From Cupriavidus sp. 2SB (lineage in GTDB: Bacteria > Pseudomonadota > Gammaproteobacteria > Burkholderiales > Burkholderiaceae): 61,199 bases of DNA. A model generated the notes under the pieces. It was not told where the DNA came from. It ran no database searches and was given only the letters and a program-made list of their open reading frames with translations. The translations under genes and the position numbers were made by a program. Of this stretch, positions 1-7,635 are shown piece by piece. How positions within the stretch are numbered: the stretch's first letter is position 1; the number at the start of each line of letters is the position of its first letter. The stretch covers positions 1 to 61,199 of the forward strand of contig NZ_SCMX01000041.1 in the NCBI RefSeq assembly GCF_005503625.1. The letters are read 5' to 3'.

Positions 1-909
1 GCCTGGGAATGCCGCCAGGAACCCGAATCGGGGGCCGACACGCACTTCCGCCCCATCTCCGGCGCGGCCCGCACCACCCACTACCTCTACGAACCGGGCA
101 GCTTCGTGCCGCTGGCCCAGGCGGTGCGTCAAGGCTCGATCCGGCTGCACCGGCAACCGGTCTACGAGGGCGGCTACGACATCGACGAAGACCCGCTGTG
201 GACGTACACCATCCCGCCGCAGCCGTTTGATGCGATGGCCTGGTATCAGTGCGACCACCTCGGCACGCCGCAGGAACTGACCGACGAGACAGGCGGAATC
301 GCATGGAGCGTGCAGTACAAGGCGTGGGGCGCGGCGCAGGCGGTAATCTCGGACGCCGCCCGCAAGGCGGGGATCCAGAATCCGTTGCGATTCCAGGGGC
401 AGTACTTCGATCATGAGACCGGGCTGCATTACAACCGGTATCGGTATTACGATCCGGCGAGCGGGCGGTTCATCTCGAAGGATCCTATCGGCTTCGCTGG
501 CGGATTGAATGTCTTCCTGTATGGGCCGAATCCGACTGATTGGATTGACCCGCTGGGGCTGGAGCGCCTCAAGAATGCAATCGAGGGAGCACGAAGGGAA
601 GACGTCTTTAACGCGTCGATGCGAATGAAGCATCCGAACGCAACCATCCAGTGTCAGTGCTATTTGCGAGACGCACAAGGAAAATCAGTGAAAGACCCAC
701 GCACAGGAGAACGCAGACGTATCGACACAGCAGTTATTGAAAATGGAAAAGCACTGACATTTGAGGTGACAAGTCCAACGGCTAATAAATTTGATCAATT
801 GGCGAAGGAGAATAGAATTATCGAAAGTGGAGGTAAATATATTTCTGATCGGAAAACTAGAAAATTAATCCCGGTCATTGGTTTATCAAAAGTGGAGAGA
901 ATTGAATGA
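1..909 (+). CDS. RHS-repeat protein C-terminus with nuclease-like toxin tip (5' partial)
   Basis: The reading frame is open from base 1, so this is the 3' part of a larger RHS gene or an orphan tip. It encodes the end of the RHS core: the QYFDHETGLHYNRYRYYDP block, then GRFISKDPIGFAGG and the hallmark DPLGL that ends the core at about base 560. The variable C-terminal tip of roughly 115 residues follows and has markedly lower GC than the core, as expected for exchangeable toxin tips. The tip contains RRIDTAVIENGK followed by LTFEVTSP, resembling the D...ExT/K layout of PD-(D/E)XK-type RHS nucleases; a nuclease role is inferred. The stop codon overlaps the start of the next gene (ATGA), the usual toxin-immunity coupling. 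Such proteins are delivered by type VI secretion or related routes, often with PAAR proteins like the one at 3442. Confidence 0.85.
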   Translation, partial: AWECRQEPESGADTHFRPISGAARTTHYLYEPGSFVPLAQAVRQGSIRLHRQPVYEGGYDIDEDPLWTYTIPPQPFDAMAWYQCDHLGTPQELTDETGGIAWSVQYKAWGAAQAVISDAARKAGIQNPLRFQGQYFDHETGLHYNRYRYYDPASGRFISKDPIGFAGGLNVFLYGPNPTDWIDPLGLERLKNAIEGARREDVFNASMRMKHPNATIQCQCYLRDAQGKSVKDPRTGERRRIDTAVIENGKALTFEVTSPTANKFDQLAKENRIIESGGKYISDRKTRKLIPVIGLSKVERIE

Positions 910-1241
910 CGGATAATGATTATACTGTTTGGAATATAGATTCATTATCGGATGCATATGCCGGCACCCCTGATCTCGCTGGTGCATTGACAGTGGCACT
1001 GGAGGCACTATTCACGTTCATGGAAAATGAAGGATTGCTTCTTTGTCGTGTCACCGACGACCGTGGCCGTATTGTCAAGCGACATATCATGGCAAGCGAA
1101 CTAACAGACGAGGGGGATCAGCTCAGCAACGGCCCAAGAAACGCTGTGCATAGATGGCTTGGCTCCAAAGGAGTAACTAAGTCCCCCCCGGATCTAAAAA
1201 TTCTAAAAAAGGAGCTGGCCAAAATGCGGGAAAAAAAATAG
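906..1241 (+). CDS. Putative immunity protein for the upstream RHS tip
   Basis: A 111-residue acidic, soluble protein without signal peptide or membrane segment starts within the stop codon of the RHS gene (ATGA overlap). Position, size and low GC fit a cognate immunity protein that neutralises the tip toxin in the producing cell. I do not recognise its family. It ends in a lysine-rich helix (KILKKELAKMREKK). A decayed copy of this same C-terminus is found at 3130-3242, showing that the family has occurred more than once at this locus. Function is inferred from context. Confidence 0.7.
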   Translation: MTDNDYTVWNIDSLSDAYAGTPDLAGALTVALEALFTFMENEGLLLCRVTDDRGRIVKRHIMASELTDEGDQLSNGPRNAVHRWLGSKGVTKSPPDLKILKKELAKMREKK

Positions 1242-1283
1242 TCAAGCTAGCGCAATTGCAAAAGAGCGTAGCACTCTGGAGGT

Positions 1284-2105
1284 CTCTACGGACCCGGCTG
1301 CTTCGTGCCCCTGGCCCAGGCAGTGCACCACGGCTCGATCCGGCTCCACCGGCAACCCGTCTACGAGGGCGGCTACAACATCGACGAAGACCCGCTGTGG
1401 ACGTACACGCTCCCGCCGCAACCGTTCGACGCGATGGCGTGGTACCAGTGCGACCACCTGGGCACGCCGCAGGAACTGACCGACGAGACAGGCGGAATCG
1501 CGTGGAGCGTGCAGTACAAGGCGTAGGGCGCGGCGCAGGCGGTAATCTCGGACGCCGCCCGCAAGGCGGGGATCCAGAATCCGTTGCGATTCCAGGGGCA
1601 GTACTTTGACCACGAGACGGGGCTGCATTACAACCGGTATCGGTATTACGATCCGGCGAGCGGGCGGTTCATCTCGAAGGATCCTATCGGCTTCGCTGGC
1701 GGATTGAATGTCTTCCTGTATGGGCCGAATCCGGTGGGGTGGGTGGACCCGCTGGGGTTGACGAAGAAATGTAAGGGCTGCGTACCACGCTGCAATGATG
1801 TTGCCTCGCAGGTGCCAAAAACTGCCGAAGAAATGGCTCAAGAACTTTCCAAGCAGATAAATCAGAACTCTGTTTCATTTTCCACGCCAAAAACACAGGG
1901 GCATATCGATTTACAGGGAAGTTCACATTACGACAAAGCCACAAATACGGTAATCCCGACCCCGCATGTTCAAACCAGGGACACTAATGTCGGGCCTAAT
2001 GGTCAAATAACCACATCAAAGAAAACGGAAGTAACAAGACACGCTTCTAAGCGTGACATCCGTATCGCGAGGGAGCTGGCAAAGCGAAAAGGACTATGCA
2101 GATGA
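1284..2105 (+). pseudogene. Second RHS core C-terminus with a different toxin tip, broken by an amber codon
   Basis: Base 1284 onward repeats the RHS core seen at about 100-540 almost base for base, from LYGPGCFVPLAQ to DPLGL. A TGG tryptophan codon of copy 1 is TAG here (1524-1526), so the frame is cut inside the core; it stays open on both sides. There is no upstream RHS gene attached, so this is a silent tip cassette rather than an expressed protein. The tip differs from copy 1: it carries two Cys pairs just after DPLGL, then a GHIDLQGSSHYDKATN / IPTPHVQTRDTN segment that resembles the polymorphic toxin type 24 (Ntox24) family, though I could not verify this. The tip could be activated by recombination with an intact RHS gene through the near-identical core. 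Confidence 0.8.
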
Positions 2106-2386
2106 AAGATCTGATTGAGATGCTGCAAGAATGGTATAGCTCGGAGTGCAATGGGAGCTGGGAACATTCTTATGGAATAAATATATCTACCCTAGATAAC
2201 CCCGGTTGGGCCGTTACCATAAACAAAGCTCTTTCCAAAGGGGAGCTTCAAATAAACATTGATCGTGATGAAGGTGATTGGATTCGTGTGATGGCAACAA
2301 AATCTAAATTTGAAGGATATGGCGGTCCTAAAAATCTGAGGGAATTGTTGGTATTAGCTTTTGAGTGGTTGGGGGAAAAAGAATAA
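2096..2386 (+). CDS. Imm53-family immunity protein
   Basis: A 96-residue protein overlaps the end of the broken RHS tip by 10 bases. It carries the Imm53 pattern: WYSSECNGSWEHSYGI followed closely by TLDNPGW, then a DW motif and a GGPKNLRELL segment with a conserved tryptophan near the end. Imm53 proteins are cytoplasmic immunity proteins found after polymorphic toxins. The start could be the ATG at 2096 or at 2102; the purine-rich AAAAGGA stretch suits the second slightly better. The gene looks intact although the toxin gene before it is disrupted, so it may still protect against a kin toxin. Confidence 0.8.
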   Translation: MQMKDLIEMLQEWYSSECNGSWEHSYGINISTLDNPGWAVTINKALSKGELQINIDRDEGDWIRVMATKSKFEGYGGPKNLRELLVLAFEWLGEKE

Positions 2387-2389
2387 TAC

Positions 2390-2553
2390 TCTGTGGATTG
2401 GGGAGCGGCGCAAGAGGTGATCGGTATTACGATCCTACGGCGGGGCGGTTCATTAGCAAGGAGCCGATTGGCTTCGCTGGCGGATTGAATGTCTATCCGA
2501 GCACCGGGAAAATCTCTCGAAATGTAGTAATACCCAAGCCAGGGGCGGAATGA
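2390..2553 (+). pseudogene. RHS core scrap with toxin tail only
   Basis: A short RHS remnant: SVDWGAAQEVI from the core is joined out of frame, after loss of about 35 codons, to RYYDPTAGRFISKEPIGFAGG. The usual DPLGL and nearly the whole toxin are missing. The frame ends in an 18-residue tail (PSTGKISRNVVIPKPGAE) whose TGA overlaps the ATG of the next gene as ATGA. That overlap suggests the tail is the true 3' end of a lost toxin and that the following gene was its immunity partner. Confidence 0.75.
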
Positions 2554-3026
2554 TGGATTCAAAAAAGCCATTTTCGACGAGTGGGGCATTTGGAAATGCC
2601 GCAAAAAAAGCGGGATTCAATGGCGCGGGAAATACTCGCTTTATCGAATATTCAAGCTACTGGGTAATAATAAACCGTCAAAAATCAGCTTATGGAAAGC
2701 AATTTTATGTAAATGTTGGGATTTTATTCAAAGAGCTGCTAGAGTATCCATTAAGCGTGGGGAATATTGGAATGGTTTTAAAAATGAAAAGCAGTATTGA
2801 GCCTCATGCTAGATGGAGGATTGAGCGATCTCCCGGAATGCCATCGGATATTGTCGAGCGCATAAATCGCAGTATTGAGGGAGAACAAATGAATGAACTT
2901 GAACTTGCTCTTTTTGAAACATTCAGCAGTCTGCTCGCGTTCCTGAGCCAGAATCACAATAGGTCGACCATTCGCAAGCTACACAGTGAAGGGCAACTTC
3001 CGGCGATTTTGCTGAAGGAAGTTTGA
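2550..3026 (+). CDS. DUF4304-like protein, probable orphan immunity protein
   Basis: A 158-residue protein with the N-terminal pattern GF(N)GAGNTRF, then VIINRQKS and FYVNVGI, which resembles DUF4304 proteins commonly found beside polymorphic toxins. It has no signal peptide or membrane segment. The start (ATG 2550, with a second in-frame ATG at 2553) overlaps the TGA of the preceding RHS toxin remnant, so it was probably translationally coupled to a toxin that has been deleted. GC is low, like the other tips and immunity genes here. The family assignment is from pattern memory; the immunity role is inferred from position. Confidence 0.65.
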   Translation: MMDSKKPFSTSGAFGNAAKKAGFNGAGNTRFIEYSSYWVIINRQKSAYGKQFYVNVGILFKELLEYPLSVGNIGMVLKMKSSIEPHARWRIERSPGMPSDIVERINRSIEGEQMNELELALFETFSSLLAFLSQNHNRSTIRKLHSEGQLPAILLKEV

Positions 3027-3129
3027 TGGAGAGGATGTCTGCATTGCTGGTGCGTCCAAGTAAGTTGGGCTCTTGGGCCTGACCTGTCGTAGTCCGAAAT
3101 AGTTTTGATGATTTTACAGAGGAATGAAT

Positions 3130-3242
3130 TGAACGACTAAAACGGAAAGTAAGCGCATGGCTAGGATAAAAAAGCAGATAAAGATCCTCCAAATATGAAA
3201 ATATTAGAGAAGGATCTTTCCAAGATTCGAGAGGGAAAGTAA
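3130..3242 (+). pseudogene. Decayed 3' end of the immunity gene family seen at 906
   Basis: Read from 3165 to the TAA at 3240-3242 the frame gives DKKADKDPPNMKILEKD then LSKIREGK. This matches the C-terminus of the immunity protein at 906-1241 (SPPDLKILKKELAKMREKK). Just upstream the similarity continues in another frame (TGGCTAGGA against TGGCTTGG) and a TAG interrupts the frame at 3162-3164, so the copy is frameshifted and not functional. Upstream of about 3130 similarity fades. Confidence 0.7.
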
Positions 3243-3244
3243 TC

Positions 3245-3385
3245 AACTGACGCAACCGGCGAGATCGGGTGGAGTGTGCAATACAAGGCGTGGGGGGTGG
3301 CGCAAGCGGTGATCTCCGACGCCGCACGCAAGGCCGAATCCAGAATCTGCCGCGGTTCTTCAGGGCCGCACTTCAATTGGTCGAA
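3245..3385 (+). pseudogene. RHS core scrap
   Basis: The stretch encodes ATGEIGWSVQYKAWGVAQAV then ISDAARKA, the same RHS core block as at about 285-370, followed after a frameshift by IQNLPRFF, which corresponds to IQNPLRFQ of copy 1. No tip or immunity gene remains attached. It is the last RHS fragment before the PAAR gene. Confidence 0.75.
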
Positions 3386-3441
3386 GAGTTCCTGCTTGTC
3401 AGCTATGAACGATTCAACCCTCCAATCCAACTACCATCACA

Positions 3442-3708
3442 ATGACTGAAAATATCATCTGCCAGGGCGACTCAACCGACCACGGAGGTGTTGTCCTCGA
3501 AGGCTTCTCCAACACCGACCTGGATGGGCGCAAGATCGCCGGGCGAGGGCATATGGTGTCGTGCCCGAAATGCAGGGGTGTTTTTCCGATTGTCGAAGGG
3601 AACCAGCAGTACACCGTCGACGAAACGCCGGTGGCGCTGCATGGGATGAAGACGGCGTGTGGCGCCATATTGATCGCGGGTCGTACATCTGCTGAGGTTG
3701 GCAGTTGA
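3442..3708 (+). CDS. PAAR-domain protein
   Basis: An 88-residue PAAR protein with GDSTDHGGVVLEG near the N-terminus, GRGHMVSCPKCRG in the middle and ALHGMKTACGA near the end; Cys and His residues sit where PAAR proteins bind a metal at the spike tip. PAAR proteins sharpen the VgrG spike of type VI secretion and recruit cargo effectors, frequently RHS proteins. Its place right beside the RHS cassettes fits this, but no vgrG or T6SS structural gene lies in the window, so it belongs to an orphan effector island. No clear Shine-Dalgarno precedes the ATG. Confidence 0.85.
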   Translation: MTENIICQGDSTDHGGVVLEGFSNTDLDGRKIAGRGHMVSCPKCRGVFPIVEGNQQYTVDETPVALHGMKTACGAILIAGRTSAEVGS

Positions 3709-3870
3709 CGCTCGATGTTTCACTTGAAGCGCACGGTCTGTCACTGAAAGCCCACTGAAAGCAAACAGTCAGGCGCGGTTTTCAGCGGTCGCATAAAATG
3801 TCGGCTCTCTCCATCCGACACAAGAGCAGCGATCCCGCTCCCGGGGTCATCTGCCAGTCAGGCCAATCCA

Positions 3871-5418
3871 ATGTCCGCTGCACCCAAGCTCGCCCCCGAC
3901 ACGTCGTCGAACCATGCGCCGGCCAACGTCCCCGTCATGCAGGTCATCTTCGGCCTGATGCTCGCCATTCTTCTCGGCGCGCTGGAGCAGTCGATCGTGG
4001 CGGTGGTGCTGCCCGATATCGCGCTGCAACTGAACGGGTTCGAGGACATGGCGTGGGTGATCTCCGCCTATCTGGTGGCGTCCACCGTGGTGACGCCGAT
4101 CTACGGCAAGCTCTCCGACGTGCTGGGCCGCCGTGCAGTGCTCACGTTCGCCATCGTGCTGTTCCTGCTGGCGTCCGTTGCCTGCGCCATGGCCACGACC
4201 ATGCCGATGCTGATTGCCGCGCGCATCCTGCAGGGGCTGGGCGGCGGCGGGCTGATTTCGGTTTCGCAGGCGACGATTGGCGACGTGGTGCCGCTGCGCG
4301 AGCGCGGACGCTACCAAGGCTACGTTAGTGGCGTGTGGGCCGTGGCCAGCATGGCCGGCCCGGTGCTGGGTGGCTATCTGGCGCACTTCCTGTCGTGGCG
4401 CTGGATCTTCTGGATCAACATTCCGTTGGCGCTGCTGGCGCTGGTGGTGGTGCGCCGCGCACTGCGCCATCTGCCGGTGAGCGGGCGCAAGCACCGGATC
4501 GACTATCTCGGCGCGTTGCTGTTCGGCGGCGGGCTGTCGGGCGTGCTGGTGTTCCTGACGCGGCTGGGGCAGGGCCATGCGCCGCTGGAGCCGCAGACCA
4601 TCGGCCTGCTGGCGGCGGGGCTCGTCGGCATGGCGCTGTTCGTCTGGCAGGAGCGCCGCGCGGTGGACCCCGTGATTCCGCTGAACCTGCTGGCCGTGCC
4701 CACGGTGGCCATCTGCTGCCTGACGCTGTTCCTCTGTTTCTTCCAGTTGATTGCGATGTCGGTGCTGCTGCCGCTGCGCTTTCAGGTGGTGGGCGGCGCC
4801 CATGCCGATACTGCGGCGCTGCGACTCGTGCCGCTGACGCTGGCCATTCCGTTCGGCGCGTATATCTCCGGCCGGCTCATGACGTGGAGCGGGCGCTACA
4901 AGCCCATGCAGATGGCCGGTTCGCTGGTGGCGCCCGTGGCCATCGTGGCATTGGCCTTCACGCCACCCGATGCGGTGCTGCTGGCCGCCCTTGTGATGAT
5001 CGTGCTTGGGCTGTCGATCGGGCTGCAACTCCCTGCGGGCCTGGTGGCCACGCAGAACTCGGTTCCGCATCACCAGATGGGGATCGCCACGGCACTCACG
5101 GCCTTCGCCCGTCTGCTGGGCGGCGCGGTGGGCGTGGCTGTGCTGACCACGGTGCTGATCGCGCTGCTGCGCCATAGCGGCGTGGCGGTGTCTGACCTGA
5201 AGGGCGGCGAGGATGTACTGATGAGCATGTTCCGCCGCGTGATGGGCGGAGGCGACCAGGCCGATGCGGCAGCGGTGCGTGTGGCGGCGGAACGCGCATT
5301 CCGCCTGCTGTTCCTGATGAGTGCAGGGGTCTCGCTGATCGCGCCGTTCTTCGTGGCACGCCTGCGCGAAACCACGCTGCGGGGCAGTGCCGTGCCGGCG
5401 CCGGCAGCGGCGGACTGA
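3871..5418 (+). CDS. DHA2-family MFS multidrug efflux transporter
   Basis: A 515-residue inner-membrane protein with about 14 hydrophobic segments, the size and topology of EmrB/QacA-type drug:proton antiporters. The MFS motif A appears as GKLSDVLGRR after the second helix. LQGLGGGGLISVSQATIGD and GPVLGGYL match the motif B and antiporter motif C regions. No membrane-fusion (EmrA) gene is adjacent. It converges with the LysR gene, with only two bases between the stops. A weak ribosome site precedes the ATG. Substrate unknown. Confidence 0.9.
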   Translation: MSAAPKLAPDTSSNHAPANVPVMQVIFGLMLAILLGALEQSIVAVVLPDIALQLNGFEDMAWVISAYLVASTVVTPIYGKLSDVLGRRAVLTFAIVLFLLASVACAMATTMPMLIAARILQGLGGGGLISVSQATIGDVVPLRERGRYQGYVSGVWAVASMAGPVLGGYLAHFLSWRWIFWINIPLALLALVVVRRALRHLPVSGRKHRIDYLGALLFGGGLSGVLVFLTRLGQGHAPLEPQTIGLLAAGLVGMALFVWQERRAVDPVIPLNLLAVPTVAICCLTLFLCFFQLIAMSVLLPLRFQVVGGAHADTAALRLVPLTLAIPFGAYISGRLMTWSGRYKPMQMAGSLVAPVAIVALAFTPPDAVLLAALVMIVLGLSIGLQLPAGLVATQNSVPHHQMGIATALTAFARLLGGAVGVAVLTTVLIALLRHSGVAVSDLKGGEDVLMSMFRRVMGGGDQADAAAVRVAAERAFRLLFLMSAGVSLIAPFFVARLRETTLRGSAVPAPAAAD

Positions 5419-5420
5419 AT

Positions 5421-6335
5421 CTAGCGCGGCTCGCGCGTCATCATGCGGCAGACCGCCGCCAGGGCCAGCAGATTGGGGTCGCGCTCGCGGCGGCGCAGGA
5501 AGCTCAGGCCGATGGTCTGCTTCATGCCGTAATCGGCGGTCAGCGGCACAAAGGCCACGTTGCGGGCCACCACGTCGCGCACGCGGCCCGGCAACAGCGT
5601 GTAGCCGATGCCGCCGCCCACGAGGTTCATCAACGAGAAGATGTCGCCCACCTTCATCACCACGTTCGGTGTGAAGTCGGCAATGCGGAACGCCTCGGCA
5701 AATCCGCTCGACGTCACGAATCCATCCCCCAGCGACACAAACGGCTCGTCACGGCACTGGCGCAGATCCACGGCATCCATGCGCGCGTAATCCGAATTGG
5801 CGGGGGCGGCAAAGAAGATGTCGTCCTCGAACATCGGAATCGATTCGATCTCCGGGCTTGGATCGGGCATGCCCATCAGCGTGGCGTCGATGGTGCCCTG
5901 ACGCAGCTTGTCGAGCAGGTCCGCGTTGGAGCCGAGCACCAGTTCCGTCTGCAGTTCGGGCCGGCGCATCTTGATGCCGATCACCACCTGCGGCACGGTG
6001 CGTACCGTCAGCGAATAGAGCGAGCCGATCTTGAGCTGGTCTGCCGAGTAGCCGGCGGCCTCGCGCGTGATGCGCACGCCGTCGGCCATGGTCTTGAGCA
6101 CGTCGCGCGCCACATCGGCCAGCACATGGGCCGCTTCGGTGGGCAGCAGGTTGCGTCCCTCGTGGCGGAACAGCGTGCAGCGCAATCCTTCCTCCAGCGA
6201 ATGCAGGGCCCGGTGGATGCTGACCGTGCTGACCTCGAGCGCCTCGGCGGCCTTGGCCAGGTTGCCGGTTTCCATGAAGGCGAGCAGTGCCTCCAGCTTG
6301 CGGAAGGTGATGTCTTCGCTGATGCGTTCGGGCAT
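5421..6335 (-). CDS. LysR-family transcriptional regulator
   Basis: A 304-residue LysR protein: an N-terminal winged HTH (FRKLEALLAFMETGNLAKAA then STVSIHRALHSLEE) followed by a periplasmic-binding-protein-like effector domain. I chose the ATG at 6335 (MPERISED), since earlier in-frame starts add a non-conserved extension. The HTH resembles malonate-type regulators (MdcR/MauR), but no malonate genes are near. It lies downstream of the hydroxylase gene on the same strand with about 95 bases between, so they may be co-transcribed, and it is tail-to-tail with the MFS gene. Confidence 0.88.
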   Translation of the reverse strand: MPERISEDITFRKLEALLAFMETGNLAKAAEALEVSTVSIHRALHSLEEGLRCTLFRHEGRNLLPTEAAHVLADVARDVLKTMADGVRITREAAGYSADQLKIGSLYSLTVRTVPQVVIGIKMRRPELQTELVLGSNADLLDKLRQGTIDATLMGMPDPSPEIESIPMFEDDIFFAAPANSDYARMDAVDLRQCRDEPFVSLGDGFVTSSGFAEAFRIADFTPNVVMKVGDIFSLMNLVGGGIGYTLLPGRVRDVVARNVAFVPLTADYGMKQTIGLSFLRRRERDPNLLALAAVCRMMTREPR

Positions 6336-6431
6336 GGGGGGCGCCTTGGGGAAGGCGGAAATGCGAACAGGCCACGATGATCGCACACCGTGGCCTGTCA
6401 TGTCATAGCGAGGGGGCTGGCCTCATCGTCT

Positions 6432-7391
6432 TCATGCCTGCTGCAGGTCTCCTTGCATCGTGTCTTCGGTCGCTCCCTTCGTCTCCTCCACAGCTCCGCT
6501 GCGTTGCTGCTTTGCGGCGGCGCGCAGTTCCTCGGTCGTTGTGCCCTGGCCATCCGGCGCCCAGCCCGGGGGCATCGTCAGGTAGCCCATTGCGTGCCAC
6601 GGCTTGCGGGAGTTGGCCATGTCGCGGAACAGGCTGACCCAGTGTTCGAACTGGTTGACGATCGGGTTGGCGGTAGTGGTCGGGTGAACCAGGCCGTAGC
6701 GAACCGGTTCTTCAGCGCGTTCTTCCACATAGGTGCCGAACAGGCGGTCGAAGATGATCAGCACACCGCCGTAGTTGGCGTCGAGGTAATCCAGGTTCGA
6801 GGCATGGTGCACACGGTGGGCCGACGGGGTGTTGAACACGTATTCGAACCAGCCAAGCTTCGGAATCCAGTCGTTATGGAGCCAGAACTGATAGAGCAGG
6901 TTGGCGGACAGCGTAGCCAGTACAACTTCGGGACGCACACCCAGCAGCACCAGCGGTGCGAAGAAGACGGCGCTGCCGGTGATCTTGCCGGTCCAGCCCA
7001 AACGATAGGCAGAGGCCAGGCTCATCTGGTTCGGCGAATGGTGCACGGCATGCGTGGCCCAGAAGAAACGGATGCGGTGCGAGGCGCGGTGATACCAGTA
7101 GTAGCAGAACTCTTGTCCGATGAAGAGCAGGAACACCATCAGCGCGCTGTTCAGCGTCACCGTGAACAGGCGGTGTTCCCAGGCCAGATGAAAGACCGGC
7201 GTGGCCAGCGACAGCGGCAGCAGCACGGAGAGCTTGCGGCCTGCGAGGTCGGCCAGCGACAGCCAGACTTCCTTCCACGAGTACGGGTTCTCGGTGCCCT
7301 GGCGGCGGCGCCAGAGGATGGCGGCTTCGACGAGCGATACGGTGACGATGAACGCTGTCACGGCGGTGGCGATGGTTCCGGTAGTCAACAT
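6432..7391 (-). CDS. Fatty acid hydroxylase / sterol desaturase family membrane protein
   Basis: A 319-residue integral membrane di-iron enzyme. The histidine clusters are visible: HRASH (HX3H), HAVHH (HX2HH) and, after two more helices, HRVHH (HX2HH). The family hydroxylates or desaturates lipid chains at the membrane; the substrate here is unknown. The N-terminus and region before HRASH contain several hydrophobic helices; the C-terminal 50 residues are polar and variable. The ATG at 7391 was chosen because it has a good ribosome site (GAGGAAA) and begins directly before the first helix. Its promoter region holds the operator at 7495-7537, suggesting control by the nearby OmpR-like regulator. 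Confidence 0.88.
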   Translation of the reverse strand: MLTTGTIATAVTAFIVTVSLVEAAILWRRRQGTENPYSWKEVWLSLADLAGRKLSVLLPLSLATPVFHLAWEHRLFTVTLNSALMVFLLFIGQEFCYYWYHRASHRIRFFWATHAVHHSPNQMSLASAYRLGWTGKITGSAVFFAPLVLLGVRPEVVLATLSANLLYQFWLHNDWIPKLGWFEYVFNTPSAHRVHHASNLDYLDANYGGVLIIFDRLFGTYVEERAEEPVRYGLVHPTTTANPIVNQFEHWVSLFRDMANSRKPWHAMGYLTMPPGWAPDGQGTTTEELRAAAKQQRSGAVEETKGATEDTMQGDLQQA

Positions 7392-7494
7392 GATTTTCCT
7401 CACGGTGTGTCTGCTTCTGTCTGGGGTGACGCGGTGTTGCTGCGTCGGTGAGGCAAATGTAGTGGGGCGACCGTCGGGCATCCAGTCATCAATT

Positions 7495-7537
7495 ATGTCG
7501 TTCCATGTCACCGATTTTTCGTGACATATCCCGACAT
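7495..7537. promoter_or_regulatory. Double inverted OmpR-type operator between divergent genes
   Basis: Two 17-base arms, ATGTCGTTCCATGTCAC (7495-7511) and GTGACATATCCCGACAT (7521-7537), are inverted around a 9-base spacer. Within each arm the half-site GACAT (or its complement ATGTC) is repeated with a 10-base period, the layout bound by tandem OmpR/PhoB-family dimers. The site lies between the hydroxylase gene (leftward) and the secreted Cys-repeat gene (rightward). A 16/17 match to the right arm stands at 11000-11016. Confidence 0.7.
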
Positions 7538-7635
7538 GATTTGCGGGGCGACAGCCGCCGATCCACGTCCTAGAGTTCAGCCCGTCGACGCGATACGCAG
7601 CGTCCCGAAGCAAACCGAACTCGAAGGACATCATC

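Noticed and set aside
1242..1841. 199-residue open frame on the minus strand across the second RHS copy
   Set aside because: It mirrors the GC-rich RHS core codons and has no family features or ribosome site; the same shadow occurs opposite copy 1.
3180..3219. Inverted repeat AAAGATCCT...AGGATCTTT as an insertion-element end or operator
   Set aside because: It falls inside the relic immunity coding sequence and the arms are explained by lysine/aspartate codons; no transposase nearby.
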